Assembly (NCBI GenBank): GCA_900769465.1 | Contig: CAAGGT010000015.1 | Coordinates: 1 to 25,484 of the forward strand | Reading direction: 5' to 3' | Length of the DNA stretch: 25,484 nucleotides | Source of the DNA: Bacteroidaceae bacterium | Lineage (GTDB): Bacteria; Bacteroidota; Bacteroidia; Bacteroidales; Bacteroidaceae | Shown here: one piece after another, positions 1 through 8,667 of the stretch | Layout: each line of letters starts with the position of its first letter | Position numbering within the stretch: the stretch's first letter is position 1 | Notes under the pieces: model-generated | What the model was told of the DNA's origin: nothing | Databases searched by the model: none | What the model saw: the letters and a program-made list of their open reading frames with translations, nothing else | Program-made: the position numbers and the translations under genes

Positions 1-169
1 GGTTGAGGACTGCCGTAGAATGTTATGGCGAGCAAAAAACGAAGCCAATAATGGTTTGCTACTGATCCAATCCTTCCAATTAAAGATACTATATACCCAC
101 ACTAAATTTCTACTGAGCCCAGATTCCGGCATTGGCTTTGTCGTTAAAATTTTAGGGGCGCTGGTTGTC
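1..169. other. Window-edge segment with no recognised gene
   Basis: No gene is recognised here. Plus-strand frame 2 is open from the window edge to a TGA at 182-184 (about 60 codons), so a truncated 3' end of a gene cannot be excluded. Its translation (ending ...DSGIGFVVKILGALVVLYSL) shows no family I can name, and it would overlap the 3' end of folA by about 15 bases. No clear terminator hairpin for folA is visible. Confidence 0.3.
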
Positions 170-664
170 CTATACTCTCTTTGAATATGTTACAAAACGG
201 TAGTTAAAGCTGTGCTTCTCGTCTTTTGCGTGTTCTTCCTGTTCTATTATTTCCCACTCGTTCCTTGTGAATTGCGGGAAGAATGCATCGGCCTTCTCGG
301 GGGTGTCGGCAATCTCTGTAAGGCATAGGACATCGGCAAATGGCAGTGCGGTTCTGTACAGCATCTCGCCACCTATGATGTATACAATCTCATCGTTGGC
401 GCAGTTTGCAAGTGCTTCGTCAAGAGAACTGAATGTCTCGCAGCCGGGGAACTCCTTTTCCTTGCGTGAGAGGACAATATTGCGACGGTTGGGCAATGCT
501 CCTTTAGGCAATGAACGGAAGGTGTTGCTGCCCATGATTATCGTGTGCCCCGTGGTGAGTTCCTTGAAACGTTTCAGATCGTTGGGCAGCCAGTATATGA
601 GCTTGTTCTCAAACCCTATGGCATTGTTGTCTGCAATGGCGGCAATGAGTGCTAATTTGTACAT
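170..664 (-). CDS. folA: Dihydrofolate reductase
   Basis: This enzyme reduces dihydrofolate to tetrahydrofolate with NADPH in the cytoplasm, recycling the dihydrofolate made by the adjacent thymidylate synthase. From the ATG at 664 the protein has 164 residues, typical for bacterial DHFR. Visible signatures are the N-terminal strand LALIAAIADNNAIG, the substrate helix YWLPNDLKRFK with the conserved acidic residue Asp29, the IIMGSNTF cofactor segment, LPNRRNIVLSR, and the nucleotide-binding IIGGEMLY. The upstream in-frame start at 688 would add MWPYNRIT and run into thyA. The ATG at 664 is preferred because AGGA lies just before it and the protein then starts at the family's usual point. The thyA stop is 10 bases upstream, so the two genes are very probably co-transcribed. 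SNTF replaces the commoner RKTF/RHTW; the rest is ordinary. Confidence 0.95.
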   Translation of the reverse strand: MYKLALIAAIADNNAIGFENKLIYWLPNDLKRFKELTTGHTIIMGSNTFRSLPKGALPNRRNIVLSRKEKEFPGCETFSSLDEALANCANDEIVYIIGGEMLYRTALPFADVLCLTEIADTPEKADAFFPQFTRNEWEIIEQEEHAKDEKHSFNYRFVTYSKRV

Positions 665-674
665 GGTAATCCTG

Positions 675-1469
675 TTATACGGCCACAACGCCCTTTATGT
701 GTGGGTGGGCGTCGTAGTCCTCAAGTGAAAAATCTTCGAATTTGAAAGAGAAGATGTCTTTGACATCGGGGTTTATTACCATTCTTGGCAATTTCTTCGG
801 CTCGCGGGTGAGCTGCAGCTTTGCTTGTTCAATGTGGTTCAGATAGAGATGGGCATCACCCAGTGTGTGGATGAACTCGCCAGCCTTCAATCCTGTTACC
901 TGTGCCATCATCTGCAACAACAGCGCGTATGATGCAATGTTGAACGGCACTCCCAGGAAACAGTCGGCGCTTCTCTGGTATAGCTGGAGGCTCAATTTGC
1001 CGTCCGCTACATAGAACTGGAACATTGCGTGGCAGGGTGGCAGGTTCATGTTCTTGATATCTCCCACATTCCAGGCGTTCACTATTATGCGTCGCGAATC
1101 GGGGTTGTGCTTGATTGTCTCCACCACTTCCTTTATCTGGTCAATGTGCTCACCGTCGTATCCGGGCCAAGAACGCCATTGGTAGCCGTATATGTGGCCG
1201 AGGTCTCCATTCTCATCGGCCCATTCGTTCCATATACGCACTCCGTTCTCCTGAAGGTACTTTACGTTGGTGTCGCCATTCAGGAACCATAGCAGTTCGT
1301 GTATGATTGATTTCAGGTGAAGTTTCTTTGTTGTCAGGCAGGGAAAACCATCTTCAAGGTTGAACCTCATCTGGTGGCCGAACACGCTGATGGTGCCGGT
1401 GCCCGTGCGGTCATCTTTCTTTGTGCCTTCTGTAAGAATTCTGTCAAGCAGGTCAAGGTATTGTCTCAT
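675..1469 (-). CDS. thyA: Thymidylate synthase
   Basis: This enzyme converts dUMP to dTMP using methylene-tetrahydrofolate, producing the dihydrofolate that FolA recycles. The protein has 264 residues, the same length as the classic bacterial ThyA. Recognisable blocks are the phosphate-binding arginine segment near DDRTGTGT (19-26), the HELLWFLNGDTN block (57-68), WNEWAD (80-85), the active-site NLPPCHAMFQ with catalytic Cys146, and the substrate-binding QRSADCFLGVPFNIASYA. The C-terminus ends HPHIKGVVAV, close to the usual ...I.APVAV closing tail. It is the first gene of a leftward thyA-folA pair. A TATCTTTG -7-like element lies about 70 bases upstream on the same strand. No truncation or missing catalytic residue is seen. 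Confidence 0.97.
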   Translation of the reverse strand: MRQYLDLLDRILTEGTKKDDRTGTGTISVFGHQMRFNLEDGFPCLTTKKLHLKSIIHELLWFLNGDTNVKYLQENGVRIWNEWADENGDLGHIYGYQWRSWPGYDGEHIDQIKEVVETIKHNPDSRRIIVNAWNVGDIKNMNLPPCHAMFQFYVADGKLSLQLYQRSADCFLGVPFNIASYALLLQMMAQVTGLKAGEFIHTLGDAHLYLNHIEQAKLQLTREPKKLPRMVINPDVKDIFSFKFEDFSLEDYDAHPHIKGVVAV

Positions 1470-1538
1470 ATTTCTGGTGTTTTTTTTGTTTCAGATATTG
1501 TGAATGCGGCCAAAGCCGGCTGTTGCTCTATATATTCG

Positions 1539-1546
1539 CAAAGATA
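1539..1546 (-). promoter_or_regulatory. Putative thyA -7 promoter element
   Basis: TATCTTTG on the minus strand matches the Bacteroidetes sigma-ABfr -7 consensus TAnnTTTG. It would place transcription start about 60 bases ahead of the thyA ATG. TTTG occurs upstream at 1561-1558, but only 11 bases away, shorter than the usual spacing of about 19-20, so the -33 element is uncertain. Confidence 0.55.
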
Positions 1547-1806
1547 CACTTTCGCTTCAAATTATCCTATCGTTGGCGGCTTTTTTTGTTCAATGCCGCT
1601 GTTGCATAAATTTACGTCTGCTCCAATATCCTATTTTGCCGCTCCGTTGCTTCCTTGCTGATTTTCCATTGTGGGCGTGCTGTGCCTGTAGCAAAACATA
1701 TCCGTTCTGTTTCGTATGTTGGCTCTGCACAGCGTCGGTTGCGCCTGCTGTGTATAAAAATAAATTTTTATCCTCTTGCCTATACGTGTTTTTGTCTGTT
1801 TTTTAC

Positions 1807-1814
1807 TATCTTTG
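1807..1814 (+). promoter_or_regulatory. Putative -7 promoter element of the seven-gene rightward run
   Basis: TATCTTTG matches TAnnTTTG and would give a leader of about 50 bases before the ATG at 1872. A TTTG at 1791-1794 lies 12 bases upstream, closer than the canonical -33 spacing. The T-rich stretch around it has no better candidate. No other strong promoter is apparent before the hairpin at 11666. Confidence 0.5.
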
Positions 1815-1871
1815 TCACGATAATGCCTTTTTGTGCGCAAATGGCGCAGCGTGGCTGTTTGGATAAGAAAA

Positions 1872-3224
1872 ATGGAACTGGATACCGCTTTTGTCAATAG
1901 AACAGAACTTCTTTTTGGAAAGGAGAGGTTTGCTCGTTTTGTTGAGGCTCTTGGTAACGAGCCGGTGGTCAGTGTCCGTTACAATACTGTGAAACTGGCT
2001 GCCGACAATGACAATGCCGCTGTCCCCTGGGCTGTGAATGGTCGTTACCTCCCGAGCCGTCCGGTTTTTACCGCAGATCCATTGTTCCATGCCGGTTGCT
2101 ATTATGTTCAGGAGGCATCGTCAATGTTCATTGAACAGATTGTAAGACAGTATATTGATGTGCCGGTACGTGCGCTCGATTTGTGTGCTGCTCCTGGTGG
2201 CAAGACAACCCATCTGCTGTCGCTCTTGCCCAAGGGTAGCCTTCTGGTTTCCAACGAACCGGTGCCGCAGCGTGCCCAGGTGCTTGCCGAAAATGTCATA
2301 AAGTGGGGAAATCCCTCATCCGTTGTCACACGTAACGAGCCGGCCGACTTTGCTTGTTTCGGGAATTTCTTTGACTTGGTGGTGGTTGATGCCCCTTGCT
2401 CCGGCGAGGGTATGTTCCGTAAGGACCAGGGTGCTGTAGAACAATGGAGCCTGGCAAATGTGGAACAGTGTGTTAAACGTCAGAAGCACATATTGGCGGA
2501 TATCTGGCCCACATTGCGCCCGGGTGGAATCCTGGTCTATAGTACCTGTACATTCAATCGCGAGGAGAACGAGGATTGTGTCGCGTGGATAGCCGAAGAG
2601 CTTGGAGCAACCCCATTGGCGGTGGATATAAATGCAGATTGGGGTGTGACGGGTGCGCTTGCCGGGGAAATGCCGGTATATCGTTTCCTTCCCGGCTATA
2701 CTGCAGGCGAGGGCTTCTTCATTGCGGCACTACGCAAGGATGGCGATGCGCCTTTGGCCCAGCCGCGTCAGCAACGTTATCAGTCTGTTGCTTCAAAACT
2801 GAAGGCTGTTGTCGAGGGGTGGGTGACAAACCCCGGGGAATTCAACTTTGTGCAACAGGGCGAAAGAATTGTGGCTATGCCCCTTGAGCATACGTATGCG
2901 ATGCTGGCCTTGCAGCAAAGGATGAAGGTGCTGCACTGCGCGTTGCCGCTTGCCGATGTCAAGAACAATAAGTTGTTGCCGCTGCATCACCTTGCAATGA
3001 GCAATGCCCTGTGCAGGGATGCATTCTGTGCAGTGGAACTTGAGCGTGAACGGGCACTAGCCTATCTGCACCGCGAAGCGCTGGCTTTAGAACAGGCTCC
3101 CGTCGGTTATCTGCTGTTGACATACAAGGATACACCCATAGGCTTTGCCAAGAATATAGGTAACAGGGCCAACAATCTCTATCCTGCGGAATGGAGAATA
3201 AGAAAGAATCCTGTTGAACTTTGA
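1872..3224 (+). CDS. RNA cytosine-C5 methyltransferase, RsmF/NOL1-NOP2-Sun family
   Basis: This is a predicted SAM-dependent enzyme that methylates C5 of a cytosine in rRNA or tRNA. From the ATG at 1872 it has 450 residues. The N-terminal part (1-100) carries the RsmB/RsmF-type substrate-binding region with SVRYNTVK. The Rossmann core has the SAM motif LDLCAAPGGKT (102-112), then VDAPCSGEGMF with Cys176, and YSTCTFNREENE with Cys226. Family members use this pair of cysteines for covalent catalysis and release. The last 150 residues fit the extra C-terminal RNA-binding region of RsmF-like proteins, ending in GNRANNLYPAEWRIRK. Reading could extend in frame to 1833 from TTG, but this adds nothing family-like and sits close to the predicted transcription start. 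It heads the rightward gene run, 23 bases before the DsbD-like gene. The exact target base cannot be read from sequence. Confidence 0.9.
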   Translation: MELDTAFVNRTELLFGKERFARFVEALGNEPVVSVRYNTVKLAADNDNAAVPWAVNGRYLPSRPVFTADPLFHAGCYYVQEASSMFIEQIVRQYIDVPVRALDLCAAPGGKTTHLLSLLPKGSLLVSNEPVPQRAQVLAENVIKWGNPSSVVTRNEPADFACFGNFFDLVVVDAPCSGEGMFRKDQGAVEQWSLANVEQCVKRQKHILADIWPTLRPGGILVYSTCTFNREENEDCVAWIAEELGATPLAVDINADWGVTGALAGEMPVYRFLPGYTAGEGFFIAALRKDGDAPLAQPRQQRYQSVASKLKAVVEGWVTNPGEFNFVQQGERIVAMPLEHTYAMLALQQRMKVLHCALPLADVKNNKLLPLHHLAMSNALCRDAFCAVELERERALAYLHREALALEQAPVGYLLLTYKDTPIGFAKNIGNRANNLYPAEWRIRKNPVEL

Positions 3225-3247
3225 AAAACAAACAAAAAATATAAGAA

Positions 3248-5167
3248 ATGAAAAGAATGATTTTATCGTTGCTCCTGCTTTTTACAGCTATTTATGCAGG
3301 TGCGCAGCAACCGGTTGCAGTTTCTCACGATGTAACTGCTAAAGGTTCAGAGGGGGTTATAGAGTTTGTTGCTGAAATTGAGCCGGGATACTATATGTAC
3401 TCGACCGATATTCCCAAAGGTGGTCCAAAGCCCACATACGTCAAGTTCAGTGAACTCGAGGGTGTGGAGCTCGTGGGTGAACTTGTTCCGTTGGAGGAGC
3501 CTATGACAAAATATGAGTCTGTCTTCAATATGCAAATCAAGTATTTCGAGGAGTATGCGGTATTTGCCCAGACCTTCAAGGTGCTTGATGAAAATTTCAG
3601 ACTCAAGGGAACCTTGCACTATCAGTCTTGCGGTGCCATGGGTTGTGTTCCCGGACGTTACGATTTTACAATCTCCAACGGTGAGGTGGCAGTGACACCG
3701 GCGGCACAGGCTGACGAAAACGAAACCGTTGCAGAGACTGTTGCCGAGGCAGAACCTGCCGAGGTTGATCCCTGGGCGCCGGTCGAGATGCCAAAGAAAA
3801 GCAGCAACTCATCAATCTGGGTAACCTTCATACTTGGTTTCGGCGGTGGATTGCTGGCATTGCTCACTCCCTGTGTATGGCCAATCATCCCAATGACCGT
3901 GAGCTTCTTCCTTAAACGCTCTAAGGCCAAGAGAGAGGCAGTGCGCGAGGCTTTGATATATGGTGCATCAATAGTGGTCATATATCTGTTGCTCGGTCTG
4001 GCCGTTACATTGATATTCGGCCCTGCCGCACTCAACGAACTTGCAACAAATGCATTCTTCAATGTATTCTTCTTCCTTATGTTGCTTGTGTTCGGTGCTT
4101 CGTTCCTGGGTGGCTTTGAAATCAAGTTGCCATCTTCGTGGACAAACAAGGTCGATGAGAAGGCCGGCAATACCACTGGTATGCTCAGCATTTTCCTCAT
4201 GGCCTTCACGCTCGCATTGGTGTCATTCTCTTGCACAGGTCCAATCATTGGCTTCCTGCTTGTTGAGACTGCAACCTCGGGCGACATCTTCGCACCCGCA
4301 GTGGGTATGTTCGGTTTTGCCCTTTCACTTGCATTGCCTTTCACACTGTTTGCAATCTTCCCGTCACTTCTCAAGCAGACACCACGTTCCGGTGGCTGGA
4401 TGAACACCATCAAGGTTGTTCTTGGCTTTGTGGAGATCGCATTCGCCTTGAAGTTCCTTTCTGTTGCCGATCTTACAAAGGGTTGGGGCATCCTTGACAG
4501 GGAGACATTCCTTGCATTATGGATTGGCCTTTTCTTCCTGCTCGGTATGTATCTTTTGAAGATAATCCGTATGCCACACGATGATCCAAGTGACAAGACA
4601 ACAAGCGTTACCGGTTTCTTCGGTGCTTTGCTCTCGTTCGCATTCGCAATATATATGATACCCGGCTTATGGGGCGCTCCCTGCAAGGCCATCAGTGCAT
4701 TCGCTCCTCCTATGTTTACACAGGATTTCAGCATGTACGACAATACATTCAAGTCTGATACCCACGACTATGATGAGGCGCTCCGTATGAGCCGCGAGCA
4801 GAACAAGCCGATCTTCCTTGATTTCACAGGTCATGGTTGCGTGAACTGTCGCGAGATGGAGACCGCAGTGCTTGGCGAGGCAGCCGTGCTTGACATCTTG
4901 CGCGAGAACTACATCGTTGCTTCGCTCTATGTCGATGACAGGGCATTGCTCGATAAACCTTTTGTCGGCAAGGATGGTTTGGAATATAGTGAGGTGGGCG
5001 AAAAATGGAGCTATCTGCAGCAGCATAAGTTCGGTGAACTCTCACAGCCATTCTATGTTCTGGTAGATGCTGACGGACAGCCTCTGAGCGGCTCTTTCGC
5101 GTTCAAGAAGGATGTCGGTGATTTTGTGGATTTCCTTAACGAAGGCTTGAAGAATTTCAAGAAATGA
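3248..5167 (+). CDS. DsbD-like thiol:disulfide interchange protein
   Basis: This is a predicted inner-membrane reductant carrier that moves electrons from cytoplasmic thioredoxin to periplasmic thiols. It has 639 residues. A signal peptide ends TAIYAGA|QQ (cut after Ala19). A periplasmic N-terminal domain (20-150) holds the DsbD-alpha-like pair Cys128/Cys133 (YQSCGAMGCVPG). An acidic Ala/Glu-rich linker follows (150-180), then a multi-pass membrane core (188-475) with LLALLTPCVWPIIP (Cys209) and LVSFSCTGPIIG (Cys329), equivalent to the paired membrane cysteines of DsbD/CcdA. The C-terminal thioredoxin-like domain (500-639) has FLDFTGHGCVNCREM (Cys531/Cys534). All three redox pairs are present, so the protein looks complete. 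It lies 23 bases after the methyltransferase. The ATG follows an A-rich leader with no clear Shine-Dalgarno, usual for this phylum. Its partners (cytochrome c maturation or Dsb proteins) are not in the window. Confidence 0.93.
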   Translation: MKRMILSLLLLFTAIYAGAQQPVAVSHDVTAKGSEGVIEFVAEIEPGYYMYSTDIPKGGPKPTYVKFSELEGVELVGELVPLEEPMTKYESVFNMQIKYFEEYAVFAQTFKVLDENFRLKGTLHYQSCGAMGCVPGRYDFTISNGEVAVTPAAQADENETVAETVAEAEPAEVDPWAPVEMPKKSSNSSIWVTFILGFGGGLLALLTPCVWPIIPMTVSFFLKRSKAKREAVREALIYGASIVVIYLLLGLAVTLIFGPAALNELATNAFFNVFFFLMLLVFGASFLGGFEIKLPSSWTNKVDEKAGNTTGMLSIFLMAFTLALVSFSCTGPIIGFLLVETATSGDIFAPAVGMFGFALSLALPFTLFAIFPSLLKQTPRSGGWMNTIKVVLGFVEIAFALKFLSVADLTKGWGILDRETFLALWIGLFFLLGMYLLKIIRMPHDDPSDKTTSVTGFFGALLSFAFAIYMIPGLWGAPCKAISAFAPPMFTQDFSMYDNTFKSDTHDYDEALRMSREQNKPIFLDFTGHGCVNCREMETAVLGEAAVLDILRENYIVASLYVDDRALLDKPFVGKDGLEYSEVGEKWSYLQQHKFGELSQPFYVLVDADGQPLSGSFAFKKDVGDFVDFLNEGLKNFKK

Positions 5168-5201
5168 TTATCGGTTTAAAAAACAATATTTGTAAGTAAA
5201 A

Positions 5202-6710
5202 ATGAACCTGACTCCATTTATAAAGCCCTTTCTGATACGAAGGGCAAAGCAGATAGCCCGTTATGCGACCGATGCAGAGGCTATCCAGCGCAATGTCCTG
5301 AAGCATCTTATAAATGAGGCTTCGGGTACAGAGTGGGGTATCAAGCACAATTATTCCGATATAAGGCAGTACGAGCAGTTCGCCGGCCTTGTAGGCGTTC
5401 AGGATTATGAAACCCTGAAGGGTGACATAGACCGTATGCGCCGTGGCGAGAAGGATGTCCTCTGGAAGGGCGGCTGCAAGTGGTTTGCGAAATCATCGGG
5501 TACAACCAACGACAAGAGCAAGTTCATTCCGGTTACTCCGGCCGGCTTGCAGAAGGTACATTACAGGGGTGGCTTTGATACTGTTGCCACATATATGGCA
5601 AACAACCCTTCAAGCCGTTTCTTCTCGGGCAAGGCACTCATTCTGGGAGGTAGCCATTCTCCCAACTACAACTTGCATAATAGTCTTGTCGGTGACTTGA
5701 GTTCAATCCTTATCGAGAACTGCAGTCCTTTTGTGAATATGATGCGTGTTCCCAAGAAAGAGATTGCACTGTTGAGTGACTTTGAAGAGAAGATGGACAA
5801 GATAGCCCGTTCTACCTTCGACAAGAATATAACGAATATCTCGGGTGTACCGTCATGGATGATGGCTGTACTGAAACATATGCTTGACATCACCGGTAAA
5901 CAGAGTGTCGATGAGCTGTGGCCAAACCTCGAGGTTTTCTTCCACGGCGGCGTAGCCTTTACCCCTTATCGCGAGCAATACCGTCAGCTCATACGCAACA
6001 GCGAGATGAAATATATGGAGACATACAATGCAAGCGAGGGATTCTTCGGTATACAGAATGATCCACTTGACCCTGCAATGCTGTTGATGATAGATTATGA
6101 CATCTTCTACGAGTTCATACCGTTTGAAGACCTTGATTCGCTCAATCCGCGTGTCCTTCCGCTATGGGAGGTCGAGGTGGGCAAGAACTATGCAATGCTC
6201 ATATCTACATCTTGCGGTCTGTGGCGATATATGATTGGCGATACTGTACGCTTTACAAGCAAGGACCCATATAAGATTGTCATCTCTGGCAGAACAAAAC
6301 ACTTCATTAATGCTTTTGGTGAGGAACTCATTGTTGAGAATGCCGAGAAGGGACTCGAGAAGGCTTGTAGCGAAACCGGAGCAAAGGTTCTTGACTATAC
6401 CGCCGCGCCGGTGTTTATGGACAAGAACGCCCAATGCCGTCACCAGTGGCTTGTTGAATTTGCCGAGCCCCCTGCATCGGTTGAAAAATTTGCCGAGATA
6501 CTCGATACCACATTACAGCAGATAAATTCTGACTACGAGGCAAAGCGTTATAAGAACAAGACAATGCAACGTCTTGAGCTTGTTGTCGCACGCGAGAACC
6601 TCTTTGCCGACTGGCTCAAGAGCAAAGGCAAGTTGGGCGGTCAGCACAAGGTGCCGCGTCTGAGCAACAGCCGTCAGCACATAGAAGAACTATTGGAAAT
6701 GAACAGATGA
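5202..6710 (+). CDS. GH3 auxin-responsive-promoter family acyl-adenylating protein
   Basis: This 502-residue cytoplasmic protein belongs to the bacterial branch of the GH3 family, which sits in the ANL (acyl-adenylate-forming) superfamily. Plant members adenylate carboxylic hormones and join them to amino acids. The bacterial substrate is not established to my knowledge. Visible motifs are the ATP-binding WFAKSSGTTNDKSKFIP (SSGTT at 98-102), a central VFFHGGVAFTPY, the adenine-binding YNASEGFFG (275-280), YMIGDTVRF (Gly-Asp 346-347), and SGRTKHFINAFGEEL leading to the mobile C-terminal subdomain. There is no signal peptide. The gene starts 34 bases after dsbD. Its stop overlaps the start of the next lipoprotein gene by 4 bases (ATGA), pointing to translational coupling and a linked function. 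Confidence 0.92.
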   Translation: MNLTPFIKPFLIRRAKQIARYATDAEAIQRNVLKHLINEASGTEWGIKHNYSDIRQYEQFAGLVGVQDYETLKGDIDRMRRGEKDVLWKGGCKWFAKSSGTTNDKSKFIPVTPAGLQKVHYRGGFDTVATYMANNPSSRFFSGKALILGGSHSPNYNLHNSLVGDLSSILIENCSPFVNMMRVPKKEIALLSDFEEKMDKIARSTFDKNITNISGVPSWMMAVLKHMLDITGKQSVDELWPNLEVFFHGGVAFTPYREQYRQLIRNSEMKYMETYNASEGFFGIQNDPLDPAMLLMIDYDIFYEFIPFEDLDSLNPRVLPLWEVEVGKNYAMLISTSCGLWRYMIGDTVRFTSKDPYKIVISGRTKHFINAFGEELIVENAEKGLEKACSETGAKVLDYTAAPVFMDKNAQCRHQWLVEFAEPPASVEKFAEILDTTLQQINSDYEAKRYKNKTMQRLELVVARENLFADWLKSKGKLGGQHKVPRLSNSRQHIEELLEMNR

Positions 6711-8632
6711 TGAAACTCAAAGAATATGCAATGTCGCTTCTGTCGGCTCTTGTACTTGCCGCCTGTGCAAGTATGGGAACACCCGATGGTGGCCCTTATG
6801 ACGAGGACCCCCCGGTTCTTCTCAAGGCAACGCCTGCTCTCAATGCAACGGGAGTGCAGAGCGCAAAGATTACATTGCAGTTCAATGAGTTCGTGACATT
6901 GGAGAATGCATTCGAGAATGTCGTCGTGTCTCCACCCCAACTGGAGATGCCTGTCATAAAGAACAGTGGAAAAAAGGTTACAGTCGAACTACTTGACTCC
7001 TTGAAACCCAACACGACATATTCCATTGATTTCGGCAATGCCATAGTGGACAACAACGAGGGCAACCCATACGAGAACTTCGCATATGTTTTCTCTACAG
7101 GAGAAAATGTGGATACTCTGGCGGTTTCGGGTACGGTACTAAATGCCGAGGACCTTGAACCAATCAAAGGAATGGTTGTCGGTCTGCACTCTTGTCTTGA
7201 TGACAGCGCATTTACAAAGATGCCGTTCGAGCGTGTGTCGCGAACCGATTCGCGCGGGCGTTTTACCATAAAGGGCATTGCCCCCGGCAAGTACCGCGTA
7301 TATGCATTGGCCGATGCCAACCAGAATTTCTTCTTTGACCAGAAAAGCGAGGCAGTTGCCTGGTTGTCAACCGTCATTGAACCACATACAGCTCCGGCAG
7401 TGCGACCCGATACCATTTGGCGCGACAGTGTAACAATTGATACCATACGTTATGTCAACTACACACGCTTTATGCCCGATGATCTCATCCTTCGTGTCTT
7501 CAAGGAGGATTTTGCATCGCAATATCTTGTAAAGCATACGCGTGACCCACATAACAAACTGACATTCTTCTTTGCGGCACCCAATGACGAACTGCCTGTG
7601 CTTGAGGGGCTTGATTTCGATATCTCCGATGCCTATATACTTGAAAAGAGTGCAAAGATGGATACTTTGATCTATTGGTTCAAGGACTCTTTGCTCTACC
7701 GCAACGACACGCTCGCATTGAAACTCTCATACAAGGCATTTGATATGTCGGGTGACAGTGTGGACAGGCAGGATACTCTCTATGTTTCATCAAAGCGACG
7801 TTGGGAGGCTGTGCAGAAACAGCAACGCAAAAAGTTGGAGGAGGATGAGAAAAACTTCCTTCGACAGGCCAAACGCAGTCCCGACTACGACGAGAACAAT
7901 CCCCCTGTTTATGTGCCCAGGACAAAGACATTGCCGCTTCGTTTCAGCGGTTCCTCTTCAATGGACCTTGACGGCGACTGCAGGTTCTCCTTTGATGAAC
8001 CATTGCTTTCGATAGACACTTCGGCAATACACGTTTCTCTGCTGGTGGACACTCTTTGGGTTCCTGTAGATATGGTTTTCCGTCAGGACACGGCAAATCT
8101 CCGCAAATATGAAATCTTTGCCGAGTGGCGCCCGGAACAGACATATCTTGTTACTGCCGATTCTGCTGCATTCAAGGGATTGTATGGCGGAGTCTCCGAA
8201 AAGTTCTCGCGTGAAATCACCTTCAAGTCGCTCGATGACTATGCCGTACTCTACGTCAATATTGCCGGCGTGGGTGATAATGGGATAGTGCAGTTGCTCG
8301 ATGTACGTGAGAATGTCGTTATGGAGAGCAAGACGGCAAAAGGGCAATGCGTGTTCTATTTCGTGGATCCGGGAAAATACTATATGCGCCTTATTTTCGA
8401 TGTCAATGGAAACGGCAAGTGGGATACCGGTGACTATGCCAACGGAGTGCCGCCGGAGAAGGTATCCTACTACCACCACTCTCTGGATCTCCGTGCCTTT
8501 TTCGAATACACGCAGGACGATTGGGATGTCGGTTTGCCCCTGAACGAGCAGAAACCGCTGGAGATAACGAAACAAAAACCTGATAAGGAACGTCGTAAGA
8601 TGAACCGTAATGCAACACGTAATTTCAAGTGA
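6707..8632 (+). CDS. Ig-like domain lipoprotein
   Basis: This is a 641-residue predicted lipoprotein. The signal peptide ends with the lipobox LAAC (Cys20), so the protein should be anchored to a periplasmic or outer-membrane leaflet. Residues 33-130 resemble a bacterial Ig-like (Big_5/SbsA) domain: DEDPPVLLKATPALNATGV, then LKPNTTYSIDFGNAIVDNNEGN and FAYVFSTG. Residues 138-225 look like a prealbumin or carboxypeptidase-regulatory fold (RTDSRGRFTIKGIAPGKYRVYALADANQN). A similar module recurs near the C-terminus (about 515-600), with DVNGNGKWDTGDY starting at Asp565, an EF-hand-like calcium-binding loop. The middle has no recognised domain and a charged segment (residues 363-386). The ATG at 6707 overlaps the GH3 stop; the next codon is also ATG. 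No catalytic motif is visible. A structural or cell-envelope role is inference. Confidence 0.85.
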   Translation: MMKLKEYAMSLLSALVLAACASMGTPDGGPYDEDPPVLLKATPALNATGVQSAKITLQFNEFVTLENAFENVVVSPPQLEMPVIKNSGKKVTVELLDSLKPNTTYSIDFGNAIVDNNEGNPYENFAYVFSTGENVDTLAVSGTVLNAEDLEPIKGMVVGLHSCLDDSAFTKMPFERVSRTDSRGRFTIKGIAPGKYRVYALADANQNFFFDQKSEAVAWLSTVIEPHTAPAVRPDTIWRDSVTIDTIRYVNYTRFMPDDLILRVFKEDFASQYLVKHTRDPHNKLTFFFAAPNDELPVLEGLDFDISDAYILEKSAKMDTLIYWFKDSLLYRNDTLALKLSYKAFDMSGDSVDRQDTLYVSSKRRWEAVQKQQRKKLEEDEKNFLRQAKRSPDYDENNPPVYVPRTKTLPLRFSGSSSMDLDGDCRFSFDEPLLSIDTSAIHVSLLVDTLWVPVDMVFRQDTANLRKYEIFAEWRPEQTYLVTADSAAFKGLYGGVSEKFSREITFKSLDDYAVLYVNIAGVGDNGIVQLLDVRENVVMESKTAKGQCVFYFVDPGKYYMRLIFDVNGNGKWDTGDYANGVPPEKVSYYHHSLDLRAFFEYTQDDWDVGLPLNEQKPLEITKQKPDKERRKMNRNATRNFK

Positions 8633-8667
8633 CAGAATATTAAGAACAACCACTAAATATTAAGGAT

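Larger units (their letters stand above)
1470..1871. other. Divergent intergenic region, thyA / RNA methyltransferase
   Basis: This is about 400 bases without a convincing gene, separating leftward thyA from the rightward methyltransferase. It contains one -7-like element for each direction (listed separately). It also contains an AT-rich inverted repeat, ATAAAAAT-AA-ATTTTTAT at 1754-1771, about 36 bases before the rightward -7 element, where it could act as an upstream AT element or just be low-complexity sequence. Open frames here on either strand have no recognisable protein character. Confidence 0.6.

Noticed and set aside
2..184. Open frame at the left edge as a truncated gene
   Set aside because: Sixty open codons ending in DSGIGFVVKILG gave a faint resemblance to the end of sulfatase-modifying-factor-like proteins, but it is too weak to support a gene call.
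665..688. Upstream in-frame start for folA
   Set aside because: It would add eight atypical residues and overlap thyA; the ATG at 664 has AGGA upstream and fits the family start.
1631..1897. Minus-strand 88-codon frame in the thyA upstream region
   Set aside because: The composition is basic and low-complexity, it overlaps the methyltransferase start, and the region is better explained by divergent promoters.
3658..4752. 364-codon open frame on the minus strand inside the DsbD-like gene
   Set aside because: It is fully antisense to a gene with clear motifs, its translation has no family character, and long antisense frames are expected from this codon usage.
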